Below are positions 8,404-17,680 of a DNA stretch of 64,000 nucleotides, one piece after another. Positions within the stretch are counted from its first letter, which is position 1. Every line of letters begins with the position of its first letter. The position numbers and the translations under genes were made by a program. The DNA is from Vibrio cortegadensis (lineage in GTDB: Bacteria; Pseudomonadota; Gammaproteobacteria; Enterobacterales; Vibrionaceae), in assembly GCF_024347395.1 (NCBI RefSeq), contig NZ_AP025472.1:1240001-1304000 (forward strand). The letters run 5' to 3'. The notes beneath the pieces are model-generated. The model did not search any database. It was not told where the DNA came from and saw nothing but the letters and a program-made list of their open reading frames with translations.

Positions 8404-8477
8404 AGATATGCATCAGTGTTTATGGCATAATGTCTTGAGTGCAGTGGTAGCGCTGTTCACCACTTAACGCGGCGTTA
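8355..8477 (+). repeat. attC: attC site, type C2
   Basis: Type C2; closes the first YkgJ cassette. Confidence 0.92.
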
Positions 8478-8490
8478 TGTAACCCGAGTT

Positions 8491-8527
8491 GAATAAAGGG
8501 AAGCGCATGTAAAACTAGTGCTTCCCT
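8491..8527 (-). terminator. Terminator of the 107-residue gene
   Basis: AGGGAAGC (8497-8504) and GCTTCCCT (8520-8527) form an eight-base stem. Read on the minus strand it is followed by TTATTC, just after the stop of the gene at 8552-8875. Confidence 0.6.
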
Positions 8528-8551
8528 CTGGCTTATTTACCGTTAAACTAT

Positions 8552-8875
8552 TTAGTAATCGTAGTCAACACGTGCAGTATGAACTGCCGGGTTTGATTGT
8601 GCATTATCTAATGTATTTCTAACATTTTGATAAGTCTTCGTTCCGTTTGCTACTTCAAACATATGTGTTGCTCGTTCGATAGACATGCGAGATGCTTGAA
8701 GGTATGAATGCCCTCGAGACATTAGCAAACGAGTGGTTTCTTCAACAACTGCTTGCAAGCCGTGCTTGTTTACAGCCATCAAGAAATGGTACAACTCGTT
8801 TCGAGCGTTGTGTGCTACTCGGTTAGCTTGGATGCTATCGCAAACAAACTCAGCAGCATCAATTAGTGATGACAT
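8552..8875 (-). CDS. Hypothetical helical protein, 107 residues
   Basis: Not recognised. It is predicted mostly helical (SLIDAAEFVCDSIQANRVAHNARNELYHFL in shorter segments: SLIDAAEFVCDS, RVAHNARNELYHFL, SYLQASRMSIERATHMF) with a polar tail ending in DYDY. A perfect AAGGAGGT precedes the ATG on the minus strand, and a terminator lies at 8491-8527, so this is a real, self-contained gene in reverse orientation. Confidence 0.7.
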   Translation of the reverse strand: MSSLIDAAEFVCDSIQANRVAHNARNELYHFLMAVNKHGLQAVVEETTRLLMSRGHSYLQASRMSIERATHMFEVANGTKTYQNVRNTLDNAQSNPAVHTARVDYDY

Positions 8876-8963
8876 AAGTACCTCCTTATTTAGGTTACAG
8901 ACATCAAAAAGACTTTAACAGAATGTATGTCTGAAAAGTAGTTTTAACCGTCATGTGGTCACA

Positions 8964-9085
8964 TAACAAACAATTTAAGTGGGATTCCCAACGCTTGGTA
9001 TTTTTGGTTCTACTTCACTTAAGTGTTTATGGCAGAATGCTTTAGGTTTGGGTGGTAGCGTTGCTCACCCCTTAATTGGGCGTTA
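8964..9085 (+). repeat. attC: attC site, type AB
   Basis: A-type arms with B-like interior; closes the 107-residue gene cassette. Confidence 0.9.
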
Positions 9086-9531
9086 TATTGCATAAGATTC
9101 AAAGGGTTAAATTATCCGTTTATCTTTGTTCTACGTTCGAGCTACACACCTGTTCGTTCCGTGAAAAATGCCATCAAAATGGCCATCGCACGTAGAATGT
9201 TTGTCGGTTAATTAGCTGCAACGTCACGCAAGTCTCCTCATTAGTAAGTTTTGCTGGCTCAAGTTCATTTTGCGCGGCTTCTTTTTCGTGGGGACTTCAT
9301 TGAAAGTTGTGGCTTCAGCGCACTTTGTTGTCAGGTTTCTCGCTCGAATTCTTTGTCACTTTGGCTAATCGAACTTCTCTAATCTCAACTCATTTCGTTT
9401 CTTAGCCAAGTGCGTTTTATTGTCTATGATTGAACTCAGAACTATCCATTTTACTTCTGAGTTCAAAGCCAGTAGATTTGTAGCCAATTCAGCACCTTGG
9501 CGCTAAACTTGGCTCTGTCGTGCGGGCAATA
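9086..9531 (+). mobile_element. NC1 ORF-less cassette, copy 6
   Basis: The long-range pair and the minus-strand mini-frame are both intact. Downstream attC is type C2. Confidence 0.85.
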
Positions 9532-9654
9532 TAACAAAGCGTTTAAGACGGACTCCCAACGCTTGGCGGCTTTAGTTCAAAGATATGCACCAGTGTTTAT
9601 GGCATAATGTCTTGAGTGCAGTGGTAGCGTTGCTCGCCACTTAACGCGGCGTTA
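9532..9654 (+). repeat. attC: attC site, type C2
   Basis: Type C2; closes NC1 copy 6. Confidence 0.92.
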
Positions 9655-10113
9655 TGTTTTACTAGTATTTCAATGGCTTAAATGCCTTTGAGTCGTTCTT
9701 TGCCCTTTTGGCTATTCGTTGCGAGTAGACTCAGAAAATCACTATTGTCTGTCCCCATTCTTGATTTACTTAACCCGTAAAACATGCCAAAGTTCGTGGG
9801 TTGCTTCATTCAGGTTTCAGGGTGGTTTAGTCGTCTTGTTTCTCTGGCTCAAAGTCGCTTTGGGCTTATTTCCCAATCAGCCGATAACCTTGGCAGTTGC
9901 CTCGGCAATTAACCATTGTTCTGCGCTGCTTTTGCTAAGAAAGGGCGTTTGTTGAGGCTTGATCGAGTTGCCTCATTGTCAGGGAAGTGGGCTTACGTGT
10001 TTCTGGCTTGGCGCATCTGGCGGTCAAGTGAGTCCGAGCTTGTGATTTGATTCAGAAATCTAGGTCTGCATTGCAGTTCTTTGCCAAATAAATCAACCGT
10101 TTGTGTTAAAACA
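9655..10113 (+). mobile_element. ORF-less cassette NC3 (single copy)
   Basis: A 459 bp cassette body without a convincing gene. The longest plus-strand frame (9719-9955, 78 codons) has no ribosome-binding site and unusual composition. It contains several GCC/GGC-rich inverted words (GTTGCCTCGGCAATTAAC among them) but I see no single dominant fold. It is not clearly related to NC1 or NC2. Confidence 0.55.
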
Positions 10114-10235
10114 TAACAAAGCGTTTAAGACGGATTCCCAACGCATGGCGTTTTCGGCTTTCTTCATTTTAAGTGTTTATGTCACAATGGTTTAGGTACG
10201 GTGGTTAGCGTTGCTCACCACTTAACGCGGCGTTA
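10114..10235 (+). repeat. attC: attC site, type C
   Basis: Type C; closes NC3. Confidence 0.92.
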
Positions 10236-10680
10236 TATTGCATAAGATTCAAAGGGTTAAATTATCCGTTTATCTTTGTTCTGCGTCCGAACTACACACC
10301 TGTTCTTTTCGTGAAAAATGCCATCAAAATGGCCATCGCACGTAGAATGTTTGTCGGTTAATTAGCTGCAACGTCACGCAAGTCTCCTCGTTAGTAAGTT
10401 TTGCTGGCTCAAGTTAATTTTGCGCGGCTTCTTTTCGTGGGTACTTCATTGAGAATTGTGGCTTCAGCGCACTTTGTTGTCAGGTTTCTCGCTCGAATTC
10501 TTTGTCATTCTGGCTAATCGAATGGCTCTAATTTCAGATCATTTCGCTTCTTAGCCAAGTGCGTTTTATTGTCTATGATTGAGTTTCGAACTATCCGTTT
10601 TACATCTGAGTTTAAAGCCAGTAAATTTTTAACCAATTCAGCACCTTGGCGCTAAACTTGGCTCTGTCGTGCGGGCAATA
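10236..10680 (+). mobile_element. NC1 ORF-less cassette, copy 7
   Basis: The long-range pair is intact. Downstream attC is type B. Confidence 0.85.
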
Positions 10681-10802
10681 TAACAAAGCATTTAAGAGGG
10701 ATTCTCAACGCTTGGCATTTTTGCATCTACTTCAAATTTAGTGTTTACGGTACAATGCTTTAGGTTGGGTGGAGGCGTTGTTCACCCCTTAATGCGGCGT
10801 TA
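10681..10802 (+). repeat. attC: attC site, type B
   Basis: Type B; closes NC1 copy 7. Confidence 0.92.
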
Positions 10803-11247
10803 TATTGCATAAAATTCAAAGGGTTAAATTATCCGTTTATCTTTGTTCTGCGTCCGAGCTACACACCTGTTCTTTTCGTGAAAAATGCCATCAAAATGAT
10901 CATCGCACGTAGAAAGTGTGTCGGTTAATTAGCTGCAACGTCACGCAAGTCTCCTCGTTAGTAAGTTTTGCTGGCTTTAGTCCATTTTGCGCGGCTTCTT
11001 TATCGTGGGAACTTCATTGAAAGTTGTGGCTTCAGCGTACTTTGTTGTCAGGTTTCTCGCTCGAATTCTTTGTCATTCTGGCGAATCGAATGACTCAAAT
11101 TTGCCTAATTTCGCTTCTTAGCCAAGTGCGTGTTATTGTCTATGGTTGAGTTTCGAGCTATCCGTTTTACTTCTGAGTTCAAAGCAAGTAGATTTGTAGT
11201 CAATTCAGCACCTTGGCGCTAAACTTGGCTCTGTCGTGCGGGCAATA
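10803..11247 (+). mobile_element. NC1 ORF-less cassette, copy 8
   Basis: The long-range pair is intact. Adjacent to copy 7 with the same attC type, consistent with tandem duplication. Confidence 0.85.
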
Positions 11248-11369
11248 TAACAAAGCATTTAAGAGGGATTCTCAACGCTTGGCATTTTTGCATCTACTTC
11301 AAATTTAGTGTTTACGGTACAATGCTTTAGGTGGGGTGGAGGCGTTGTTCACCCCTTAATGCGGCGTTA
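11248..11369 (+). repeat. attC: attC site, type B
   Basis: Type B; closes NC1 copy 8. Confidence 0.92.
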
Positions 11370-11384
11370 TAAGGTTTCAAAGGT

Positions 11385-11672
11385 ATGAATGAAGAAGAAC
11401 AATATGTTGAGTGTTGTACTCACGGAAAGCAGCAGGCTACGTATGTATGTCAGCATGTCGTAGAAAGCCTTCGCGACGGAAAGCCGAGGGGATTCTGGTC
11501 GGCAGAACCTGAGCCTGGGAATGAACGACCAGATTCATGGTGCAGTGCTTGCGAAGACAAAGTAAATAGCGATGGTGGTGAGTGGAATGATGAATCTGAA
11601 GCCTTTGCTGGCGTAACACTACTTTGCGGTGCTTGCTATGACCGCGCAAAAGAAATGAACGTCAAAAATTAG
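11385..11672 (+). CDS. Small cysteine-rich putative zinc-binding protein
   Basis: A 95-residue acidic protein with cysteine pairs at VECCTHGKQQATYVCQHV, SWCSAC and LLCGACYD, a spacing that suits two structural zinc sites. The name of the family is not recognised. An ATG five bases after AAAGG starts it. It has no membrane segment or signal peptide and is the only gene in its cassette. Confidence 0.72.
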   Translation: MNEEEQYVECCTHGKQQATYVCQHVVESLRDGKPRGFWSAEPEPGNERPDSWCSACEDKVNSDGGEWNDESEAFAGVTLLCGACYDRAKEMNVKN

Positions 11673-11691
11673 TTACGTTGCCAGGACCATA

Positions 11692-11813
11692 TAACAAAGC
11701 ATTTAAGAGGGATTCTCAACGCTCGGCATTTTTGCATCTACTTCAAATTTAGTGTTTACGGTACAATGCTTTAGGTTGGGTGGAGGCGTTGTTCACCCCT
11801 TAATGCGGCGTTA
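11692..11813 (+). repeat. attC: attC site, type B
   Basis: Type B; closes the cysteine-rich protein cassette. Confidence 0.92.
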
Positions 11814-12259
11814 TATTGCATAAGATTCAAAGGGTTAAATTCTCCGTTTATCTTTGTTCTGCGTCCGAGCTACACACCTGTTCGTTTCGTGAAAGTTGCC
11901 ATCAAAATGACCATCGCACGTAGAAAGTTTGTCGGCTAATTAAGTGCAACGTCACGCAAGTCTCCTCGTTAATAAGTTTTGCTGGCTCAAGTTCATTTTG
12001 CGCGGCTTCTTTTTCGTGGAAACTTCATTGTAAGTTGTGGCTTCAGCGCGCTTTGCTGTCAGGTTTCTCGCTCGACTTCTTTGTCATTCTGGCTAATCGA
12101 ATAACTCCAATTTCAACTTATTTTGCTTCTTAGCCAAGTGCGTTTTGTTGTTTATGACAGAGTTTCGAGCTATCCATTTTACATCTGAGTTCAAAGCCAG
12201 TAGATTTGTAGTTAATTCAGCACCTTGGCGCTAAACTTGGCTCTGTCGTGCGGGCAATA
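11814..12259 (+). mobile_element. NC1 ORF-less cassette, copy 9
   Basis: The long-range pair is intact. Downstream attC is type A. Confidence 0.85.
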
Positions 12260-12381
12260 TAACAAACAATTTAAGAGTGACTCCCAACGCGTGGCGAGTT
12301 TACTCCGATTTGAATTTAGTGTTTACGGTGCAATGGTTTAGCTTGGGTGTTACAGCGTTGTCGCACCTTAATTGGGCGTTA
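12260..12381 (+). repeat. attC: attC site, type A
   Basis: Type A; closes NC1 copy 9. Confidence 0.92.
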
Positions 12382-12827
12382 TATTGCATAAGATTCAAAG
12401 GGTTAAATTATTCGTTTATCTTTGTTCTGCGTCCGAGTTACACACCTGTTCGTCTCGTGAAATTTGCCATCAAAATGACCATCGCACGTAGAAAGTGTGG
12501 CGGTTAATTAGCTGCAACGTCACGCAAGTCTCCTCGTTAGTAAGTTTTACTGGCTCAAGTTCATTTTGCGCGGCTTCTTTTTTGTGAGGACTTCATTTAA
12601 AGTTGTGGCTTCAGTGCACTTTGCTGTCAGGTTTCTCGCTCAAATTCTTTGTCATTCTGGCTAACTGAACTATTCAAATTTTGCCTCATTTCGTTTCTTA
12701 GCCAAGTGCGTTTTGTTGTCTATGATTGAGTTTCGAACTATCCATTTTACATCTGAGTTCAGAACCAGTAGATTTGTAACCAATTCAGCACCTTGGCGCT
12801 AAACTTGGCTCTGTCATGCGGGCAATA
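12382..12827 (+). mobile_element. NC1 ORF-less cassette, copy 10
   Basis: The long-range pair is intact. Downstream attC is type B. Confidence 0.85.
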
Positions 12828-12949
12828 TAACAAAGCATTTAAGAGGGATTCTCAACGCTTGGCATTTTTGCATCTACTTCAAATTTAGTGTTTACGGTAC
12901 AATGCTTTAGGTTGGGTGGAGGCGTTGTTCACCCCTTAATGCGGCGTTA
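12828..12949 (+). repeat. attC: attC site, type B
   Basis: Type B; closes NC1 copy 10. Confidence 0.92.
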
Positions 12950-12974
12950 TGTGTATGCGGAGGTTTGGGAAATT

Positions 12975-13385
12975 ATGAGAATTGATTTGGATTATTTAAA
13001 AAGCTTTTTGGACTCAGTATTAGCCCATGATAGCCCTGACTTTATGTTGAACTTACCTAAGTTTAAGCACTTACATGATAATGAAGACGTTCTTAAGACA
13101 TTAGTTTTTCATCTGGCAATATTAGAGGATCAAGGTTTATTAGAGAGCGTAGGTCAAAATCAAGGGTTAGGCTTTAATCGTTTTGGTTCCACTTACAAGA
13201 TTAGTTTCCGACCACTTCGACTAACAGCTCAAGGTCATCAGTTTGCAGCAGATCTTGTTAAACCGGGTGTTTTTGAGAAGGTCAAAACATCTTTTAAGGA
13301 CTCCGGTCCTGCCGAAACTGTCAAAGTAGTATTTGCATTGGGTAAACAAATTGCGGATAAGAAGTTGTCCGAGTTAATCGAATGA
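12975..13385 (+). CDS. DUF2513-family protein
   Basis: A 136-residue protein matching the DUF2513 pattern: MRIDLDYLKSFLDSVL at the N-terminus, a middle VLKTLVFHLAILEDQGLLE, then the RLTAQGHQFAADL end of a winged-helix-like domain. DUF2513 proteins are small, often phage- or island-borne, and of unknown function; the fold suggests DNA binding. The ATG at 12975 lies after GGAGG; a frame open further upstream is attC sequence. The last third (VFEKVKTSFKDSG onward) is variable in the family. Confidence 0.75.
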   Translation: MRIDLDYLKSFLDSVLAHDSPDFMLNLPKFKHLHDNEDVLKTLVFHLAILEDQGLLESVGQNQGLGFNRFGSTYKISFRPLRLTAQGHQFAADLVKPGVFEKVKTSFKDSGPAETVKVVFALGKQIADKKLSELIE

Positions 13386-13394
13386 AAATACACA

Positions 13395-13516
13395 TAACAA
13401 AGCGTTTAAGACGGATTCCCAACGCTCGGCATTTTCGGTTTGATTCAGTTTTAGTGTTTACGGCACAATGGTTTAGGTAGGGTGGTATGCGTTGCTCACC
13501 ACTTAACGCGGCGTTA
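13395..13516 (+). repeat. attC: attC site, type C
   Basis: Type C; closes the DUF2513 cassette. Confidence 0.92.
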
Positions 13517-13523
13517 TGTGCCC

Positions 13524-13551
13524 AGAAAATTGCCACCCTTTTGAGGTGGCA
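13524..13551 (-). terminator. Terminator of the secreted-protein gene
   Basis: TGCCACC (13531-13537) and GGTGGCA (13545-13551) form a perfect seven-base stem. On the minus strand it is followed by ATTTTCT and lies nine bases past the stop codon of the gene at 13560-14036. Confidence 0.75.
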
Positions 13552-13559
13552 GGCATTAT

Positions 13560-14036
13560 CTAGATGCTGTCTAGAGTTTGTACTTGTAATCGGTATTTAG
13601 AGCTCAACTTGAATTCTTGTATGGTTTCTAAATCGGTTTCAAAAGAAATAGAATACCTTTCGATTAGTTGCTTTGGTTGCCCCGTGTTTTCACATTCGAG
13701 TGATTTGTCAGGTTTAGAATAATCACTATAATCGACAGAACTTATGGCAATGTTCACGTTCCCTTTTGTAAGGTCTATTTCGCTACTATATCCAGTGTCG
13801 TAAGATTCTGACTTTGCGATACTTTTTGTTTTTCCGTTAGATTTGTGACACTCCCTAACTAGTGTACCTTTCTCCCTGATGCTACTATGGGCTTGAAAGC
13901 CAATTGCCGAACCTGCACCAGTTTGGTAAACAACTTGGTTGTCATCGTTGACTATTTTGATTAAGTAATCTTGTGGTTCTTTAGCGTAAACGCTACTTGC
14001 TGTCAGTAGTGCTGCAACAAATAATATTTTTTTCAT
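13560..14036 (-). CDS. Secreted (periplasmic) hypothetical protein
   Basis: A 158-residue protein with a clear Sec signal peptide (MKKILFVAALLTASSVYA, cleavage after AYA-like YA near residue 18). The mature part is beta-rich (YLIKIVNDDNQVVYQTG, GNVNIAISSVDYSDYS, RYSISFETDLETIQEF) with two cysteines (VRECHKSNG and LECENTG) that may form a disulfide. The family is not recognised. It is a complete reverse-oriented unit with promoter at 14080-14107, GAGG ribosome-binding site and terminator at 13524-13551. Confidence 0.8.
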   Translation of the reverse strand: MKKILFVAALLTASSVYAKEPQDYLIKIVNDDNQVVYQTGAGSAIGFQAHSSIREKGTLVRECHKSNGKTKSIAKSESYDTGYSSEIDLTKGNVNIAISSVDYSDYSKPDKSLECENTGQPKQLIERYSISFETDLETIQEFKLSSKYRLQVQTLDSI

Positions 14037-14079
14037 ACTGCCTCGCCTTGATTTGAGCTGTGTTTATAAACAGTGGTTA

Positions 14080-14107
14080 TTTATACATAAAAATCCATCA
14101 AATGCAA
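14080..14107 (-). promoter_or_regulatory. Promoter of the secreted-protein gene
   Basis: On the minus strand TTGCAT (14102-14107) and TATAAA (14080-14085) are 16 bp apart, upstream of the start codon at 14036. Confidence 0.6.
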
Positions 14108-14125
14108 CTTGTTGATATGAGCACA

Positions 14126-14247
14126 TAACAAAGCGTTTAAGACAGATTCCCAACGCTCGGTATTTTCAGTTCAAGTCAGTTTTGGTGTTTACGGTGCAAT
14201 GGTTTAGGTTGGGTGGCAGGCGTTGCTCACTACTTAACGCGGCGTTA
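14126..14247 (+). repeat. attC: attC site, type C3
   Basis: Type C3; closes the secreted-protein cassette. Confidence 0.92.
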
Positions 14248-14262
14248 GTTTTTTGAGGATAT

Positions 14263-15033
14263 ATGAATAATTGGGTGATGTTTGAAAGTCTAGAGATTAA
14301 GCGAGGAGGTTATTACGTAAAATATGACCCTTTAGTAATAGGTAATGCTGAGAGTAAGCCCTTTGTTTCTGTTCGTATTATAGACGATCTTACGATTTCT
14401 GAATGTAAGGAAATCGTTGAAATGGAATATCGCTATTGGTTTAAAAGATTCCCAGTACCACTGCAAGTTAACCTTCGTTATGAAAAGTCTCGTGAACATT
14501 ATTGTGAGCAATTGGTTGGGTGTTCCTATGTGTGTGGCGAGGAACTTCACAAATTTCGCTGGGGTGGGTTTATTCAGAGTGAATTGGATAAAGCTATGCC
14601 GACAGAAACTGAGCTTAAACGGATATATAAAGGGTTAGCATTTACCACTTCGTCTGAAGCTCAAATGAAAATTAACGCAGATTTACGATCTAGGAAGTTA
14701 TTGAAGTATTGGGCAGTTACAACTTTGGTGGTTTTTCCGGCGATAATTTCGTTTCTTGGTTGGTCAACTCCAGTATTTGCTGCGATATCGCTAATTTACG
14801 CATGGTACAAATGTGCAGATAAATGGTTAGCAATTAATGGTCAAAAAATCAAATCTGAAGCCGAGGTTGCCAAGGAAGAGGAGCAAAGACTAATGGAGCA
14901 TCATCACTACCATTGTGTCCGAAATCCGGAAGCTTTCGATAAACTCAAACATGAGAACTTTAGAATAAACCAAGCTAAGAAGCGTGACGATAAATTAGAG
15001 TTAATGGAGTCGTCGTTTTTAGAACAAAACTAA
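14263..15033 (+). CDS. Two-helix membrane protein, intact copy
   Basis: A 256-residue protein of unrecognised family. The first 140 residues are soluble, with cysteines at HYCEQLVGCSYVCGEE. Two membrane helices follow (KYWAVTTLVVFPAIISFLGW and PVFAAISLIYAWYKC, about residues 146-180) joined by a short loop, then a charged helical tail (KSEAEVAKEEEQRLMEHHHYH) on the same side as the N-terminus. TGAGGATAT precedes the ATG. A frameshifted duplicate follows in the next cassette. Confidence 0.75.
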   Translation: MNNWVMFESLEIKRGGYYVKYDPLVIGNAESKPFVSVRIIDDLTISECKEIVEMEYRYWFKRFPVPLQVNLRYEKSREHYCEQLVGCSYVCGEELHKFRWGGFIQSELDKAMPTETELKRIYKGLAFTTSSEAQMKINADLRSRKLLKYWAVTTLVVFPAIISFLGWSTPVFAAISLIYAWYKCADKWLAINGQKIKSEAEVAKEEEQRLMEHHHYHCVRNPEAFDKLKHENFRINQAKKRDDKLELMESSFLEQN

Positions 15034-15152
15034 CAAAGCGTTTAAGACGGATTCCCAACGCTTGGCACTTTCGGCTTTCTTCAGGTTAAGTGTTTATGTC
15101 ACAATGGTTTAGGTAAGGTGGCCTGCGTTGCTCACCACTTAACGCGGCGTTA
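15031..15152 (+). repeat. attC: attC site, type C
   Basis: Type C; closes the intact copy and is almost identical to the next attC. Confidence 0.92.
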
Positions 15153-15167
15153 GTTTTTTGAGGATAT

Positions 15168-15862
15168 ATGAATAATTGGGTGATGTTTGAAAGTCTAGAG
15201 ATTAAGCGAGGAGGTTATTACGTAAAATATGACCCTTTAGTAATAGGTAATGCTGAGAGTAAGCCCTTTGTTTCTGTTCGTATTATAGACGATCTTACGA
15301 TTTCTGAATGTAAGGAAATCGTTGAAATGGAATATCGCTATTGGTTGGGGGTTCCTATGTGTGTGGCGAGGAACTTCACAAATTTCGCTGGGGTGGGTTT
15401 ATTCAGAGTGAATTGGATAAAGCTATGCCGACAGAAACTGAGCTTAAACGGATATATAAAGGGTTAGCATTTACCACTTCGTCTGAAGCTCAAATGAAAA
15501 TTAACGCAGATTTACGATCTAGGAAGTTATTGAAGTATTGGGCAGTTACAACTTTGGTGGTTTTTCCGGCGATAATTTCGTTTCTTGGTTGGTCAACTCC
15601 AGTATTTGCTGCGATATCGCTAATTTACGCATGGTACAAATGTGCAGATAAATGGTTAGCAATTAATGGTCAAAAAATCAAATCTGAAGCAGAGGTTGCC
15701 AAGGAAGAGGAGCAAAGACTAATGGAGCATCATCACTACCATTGTGTCCGAAATCCGGAAGCTTTCGATAAACTCAAACATGAGAACTTTAGAATAAACC
15801 AAGCTAGGAAGCGTGACGATAAATTAGAGTTAATGGAGTCGTCGTTTTTAGAACAAAACTAA
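15168..15862 (+). pseudogene. Frameshifted duplicate of the 14263 gene
   Basis: Nearly identical to 14263-15033 except for a 76 bp deletion after the codons for EMEYRYW. The deletion joins two copies of ATTGGTT present in the intact gene, and 76 is not a multiple of three, so the frame breaks: the N-terminal 60 residues run into an out-of-frame stop at 15467, while the C-terminal part (from 15341) stays open without a good start. Loss by slippage between the seven-base repeats after cassette duplication is the simple reading. Confidence 0.85.
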
Positions 15863-15981
15863 CAAAGCGTTTAAGACGGATTCCCAACGCTTGGCACTTT
15901 CGGCTTTCTTCAGGTTAAGTGTTTATGTCACAATGGTTTAGGTAAGGTGGCCTGCGTTGCTCACCACTTAACGCGGCGTTA
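15860..15981 (+). repeat. attC: attC site, type C
   Basis: Type C; closes the frameshifted copy. Confidence 0.92.
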
Positions 15982-16012
15982 TGCGTCACTCCAACTTGAG
16001 AAGGTAGTACAA

Positions 16013-16438
16013 GTGGAAAGTAGAGTTATAAAATCAGTTCGGTATCTTGCCTTGGGTATTCTTACCTATCCGTTTCTTTACATGATACTCAATTTTATTA
16101 TCCCGATTCTAATGGCGACTTTGGGCGAAGGTAGTAACTCGTTGATTGAAATTCTTGAGTATTTTACCTGGTTTATAATGCCTTTTTTTTCGGTGTTCTA
16201 TTTGTTAGCTTTCCACCATTTTTCTTCAGTTTTAGGTAAATGGCATCAACGAGTTGGGTATACTTTGGTTCTAACCGCTGTGCTAATCGAAATAGCAATA
16301 CCGTGGATGGATTCAGGTCTGGTGCTTAAGACGGCATCTTTTCTATGTCAGCTTTTCGAGATAGGTATTTTAGTTAGTTGTATGCTCGTTTTTAGCAGTA
16401 AGTTAGGGTTAGATTCTGAGCTTGGAAAAAACGCATAA
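16013..16438 (+). CDS. Four-helix integral membrane protein
   Basis: About 141 residues with four predicted membrane helices (YLALGILTYPFLYMILNFII, TWFIMPFFSVFYLLAFHHF, VGYTLVLTAVLIEIAIPW, FLCQLFEIGILVSCMLVF). The family is not recognised. The GTG at 16013 is preferred because GAGAAGG lies ten bases before it; the ATG overlapping the attC end is out of frame. Confidence 0.65.
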   Translation: MESRVIKSVRYLALGILTYPFLYMILNFIIPILMATLGEGSNSLIEILEYFTWFIMPFFSVFYLLAFHHFSSVLGKWHQRVGYTLVLTAVLIEIAIPWMDSGLVLKTASFLCQLFEIGILVSCMLVFSSKLGLDSELGKNA

Positions 16439-16556
16439 CAAACAATTTAAGAGTGACTCCTAACGCTTGTCGATTTCACTCCGGTTTGAATTTTGTGTTT
16501 ACGGTGCAGTGGTTTAGTTTGGTGTTATAGCGTTGTCGCACCTTAATTGGGCGTTA
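16436..16556 (+). repeat. attC: attC site, type A
   Basis: Type A; closes the four-helix protein cassette. Confidence 0.92.
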
Positions 16557-16653
16557 TGCTACTTATCCAGTTTGTCGACAAGAGCTGTTAAACTGGGAGC
16601 TGAGTTTAATATTACCCTAAGCTGTCATAAAAGCTTTGGGTGGCGGAGAAAGT

Positions 16654-17064
16654 ATGAAATACGACAATGTAAAGTTAGGTTTTATCGCTGCTGCGATGAT
16701 GAATATCGGTGGTGTACTGATTTTCTCTCGTGCGTTTACTAATTCTGTTATCAATGAATTTGACCCTGTAGTTATGTCTAACTTTGGTTTGCTGATGATT
16801 GTTGTATGGGGCTTAGCTTACCTAGGTGCAGCTTCGATTACATCTGGAGTCAAATGGTTAGCGGGCGCATTTGCTATCGAGAAACTCGTGTATGTGGTTG
16901 CTTGGTTACTTTGGTTTAATGAGAACAGTCTTGGTAGTGTCTATGAACAAGACTTATTTGCAGGTATTTTCTACAGCATCTACGGGTTAAATGACTTTGT
17001 CTTTATGTTGTTCTTCGCTTGGGTCTTTCTTACTCAAGGTAAACCCTCGAAATCAGTAGCATAA
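16654..17064 (+). CDS. Four-helix integral membrane protein
   Basis: A 136-residue protein with four hydrophobic helices (LGFIAAAMMNIGGVLIFSRAF, GLLMIVVWGLAYLGAASI, VKWLAGAFAIEKLVYVVAWL, FYSIYGLNDFVFMLFFAWVF; each given as an approximate span). The EKLVYVVAW and YGLNDFVF motifs occur in small hypothetical membrane proteins of marine gammaproteobacteria, but I know no function. The ATG at 16654 follows GGCGGAG. About 100 bases of leader separate it from the attC. Confidence 0.68.
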   Translation: MKYDNVKLGFIAAAMMNIGGVLIFSRAFTNSVINEFDPVVMSNFGLLMIVVWGLAYLGAASITSGVKWLAGAFAIEKLVYVVAWLLWFNENSLGSVYEQDLFAGIFYSIYGLNDFVFMLFFAWVFLTQGKPSKSVA

Positions 17065-17152
17065 CAAAGCATTTAAGAGTGATTCGCAACGCTTGGCAGT
17101 TTCGCTTCGCTCAAGTATAGCCAAGCGCCGCTCACACCTTAATGCGGCGTTA
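17062..17152 (+). repeat. attC: attC site, type D (short)
   Basis: Only 91 bp: the centre is reduced to TTTCGCTTCGCTCAAGTATAG. Closes the second membrane-protein cassette. Confidence 0.88.
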
Positions 17153-17168
17153 TGCTCTAGGAGGAAAT

Positions 17169-17516
17169 TTGGCAGTAGTATCCGTGAAAAATTCTGAACA
17201 TTATCAATGGGGTGAGCAGTGCGATGGTTGGCACCTAGTTAAGTCTCAGAACCTCAGTGTAATTCAAGAACGAGTTCCTCCTGGTTGCTCTGAGGTTCGT
17301 CACCTCCACAAGAAGTCAGAACAGTTTTTCTTTGTTATATCTGGTTGTGCGACATTAGAAGTAAACGGGGAAATTTTTGAATTACTCGAAAATCAAGGTT
17401 TTCATGTGGCAAGTGATACTCCACACCAACTGAGTAATCGAGGTCAAACAGACCTGTATTTCGTTGTTACATCTACTCCACCAAGTCATGGGGATCGTGT
17501 TGAAGTACGAGCATAA
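17169..17516 (+). CDS. Cupin-domain protein
   Basis: A 115-residue single-domain cupin. Motif 1 is visible as EVRHLHKKSEQFFFVISG (HxH-like His plus Glu) and motif 2 as FHVASDTPHQLSNRG (conserved Pro-His), the metal-binding positions of the beta-barrel. Small cupins act as isomerases, epimerases or sensors; no substrate can be assigned. A TTG start at 17169 follows AGGAGG by four bases; GTG at 17184 is the alternative. Confidence 0.82.
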   Translation: MAVVSVKNSEHYQWGEQCDGWHLVKSQNLSVIQERVPPGCSEVRHLHKKSEQFFFVISGCATLEVNGEIFELLENQGFHVASDTPHQLSNRGQTDLYFVVTSTPPSHGDRVEVRA

Positions 17517-17634
17517 CAATGCGTTTAAGACGGATTCCCAACGCTTGGCACTTTCCGCTTACTTTGAGTTAAGTGATTATGTCACAATGGTTTAGGTAGA
17601 GTGGTAGCGTTGCTCACCACTTAACGCGGCGTTA
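17514..17634 (+). repeat. attC: attC site, type C
   Basis: Type C with TAACAATGCG at the 5' edge; closes the cupin cassette. Confidence 0.9.
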
Positions 17635-17680
17635 GCAAGCACGAATAAGCTCATCGCCAATAGTAGTCGATCAGTAAAAA

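Noticed and set aside
9719..9955. 78-codon protein in cassette NC3
   Set aside because: No ribosome site, late position in the cassette and atypical composition; left as an ORF-less cassette.
11437..11649. 70-codon minus-strand frame opposite the cysteine-rich protein
   Set aside because: Shadow of the plus-strand gene, which has the ribosome site and conserved cysteine pairs.
12277..12507. Open frames starting MTPNA in type A attC and running into NC1 (also 24841-25071, 60926-61189)
   Set aside because: They start inside attC, have no ribosome site, and exist only because attC and NC1 happen to be open in that frame.
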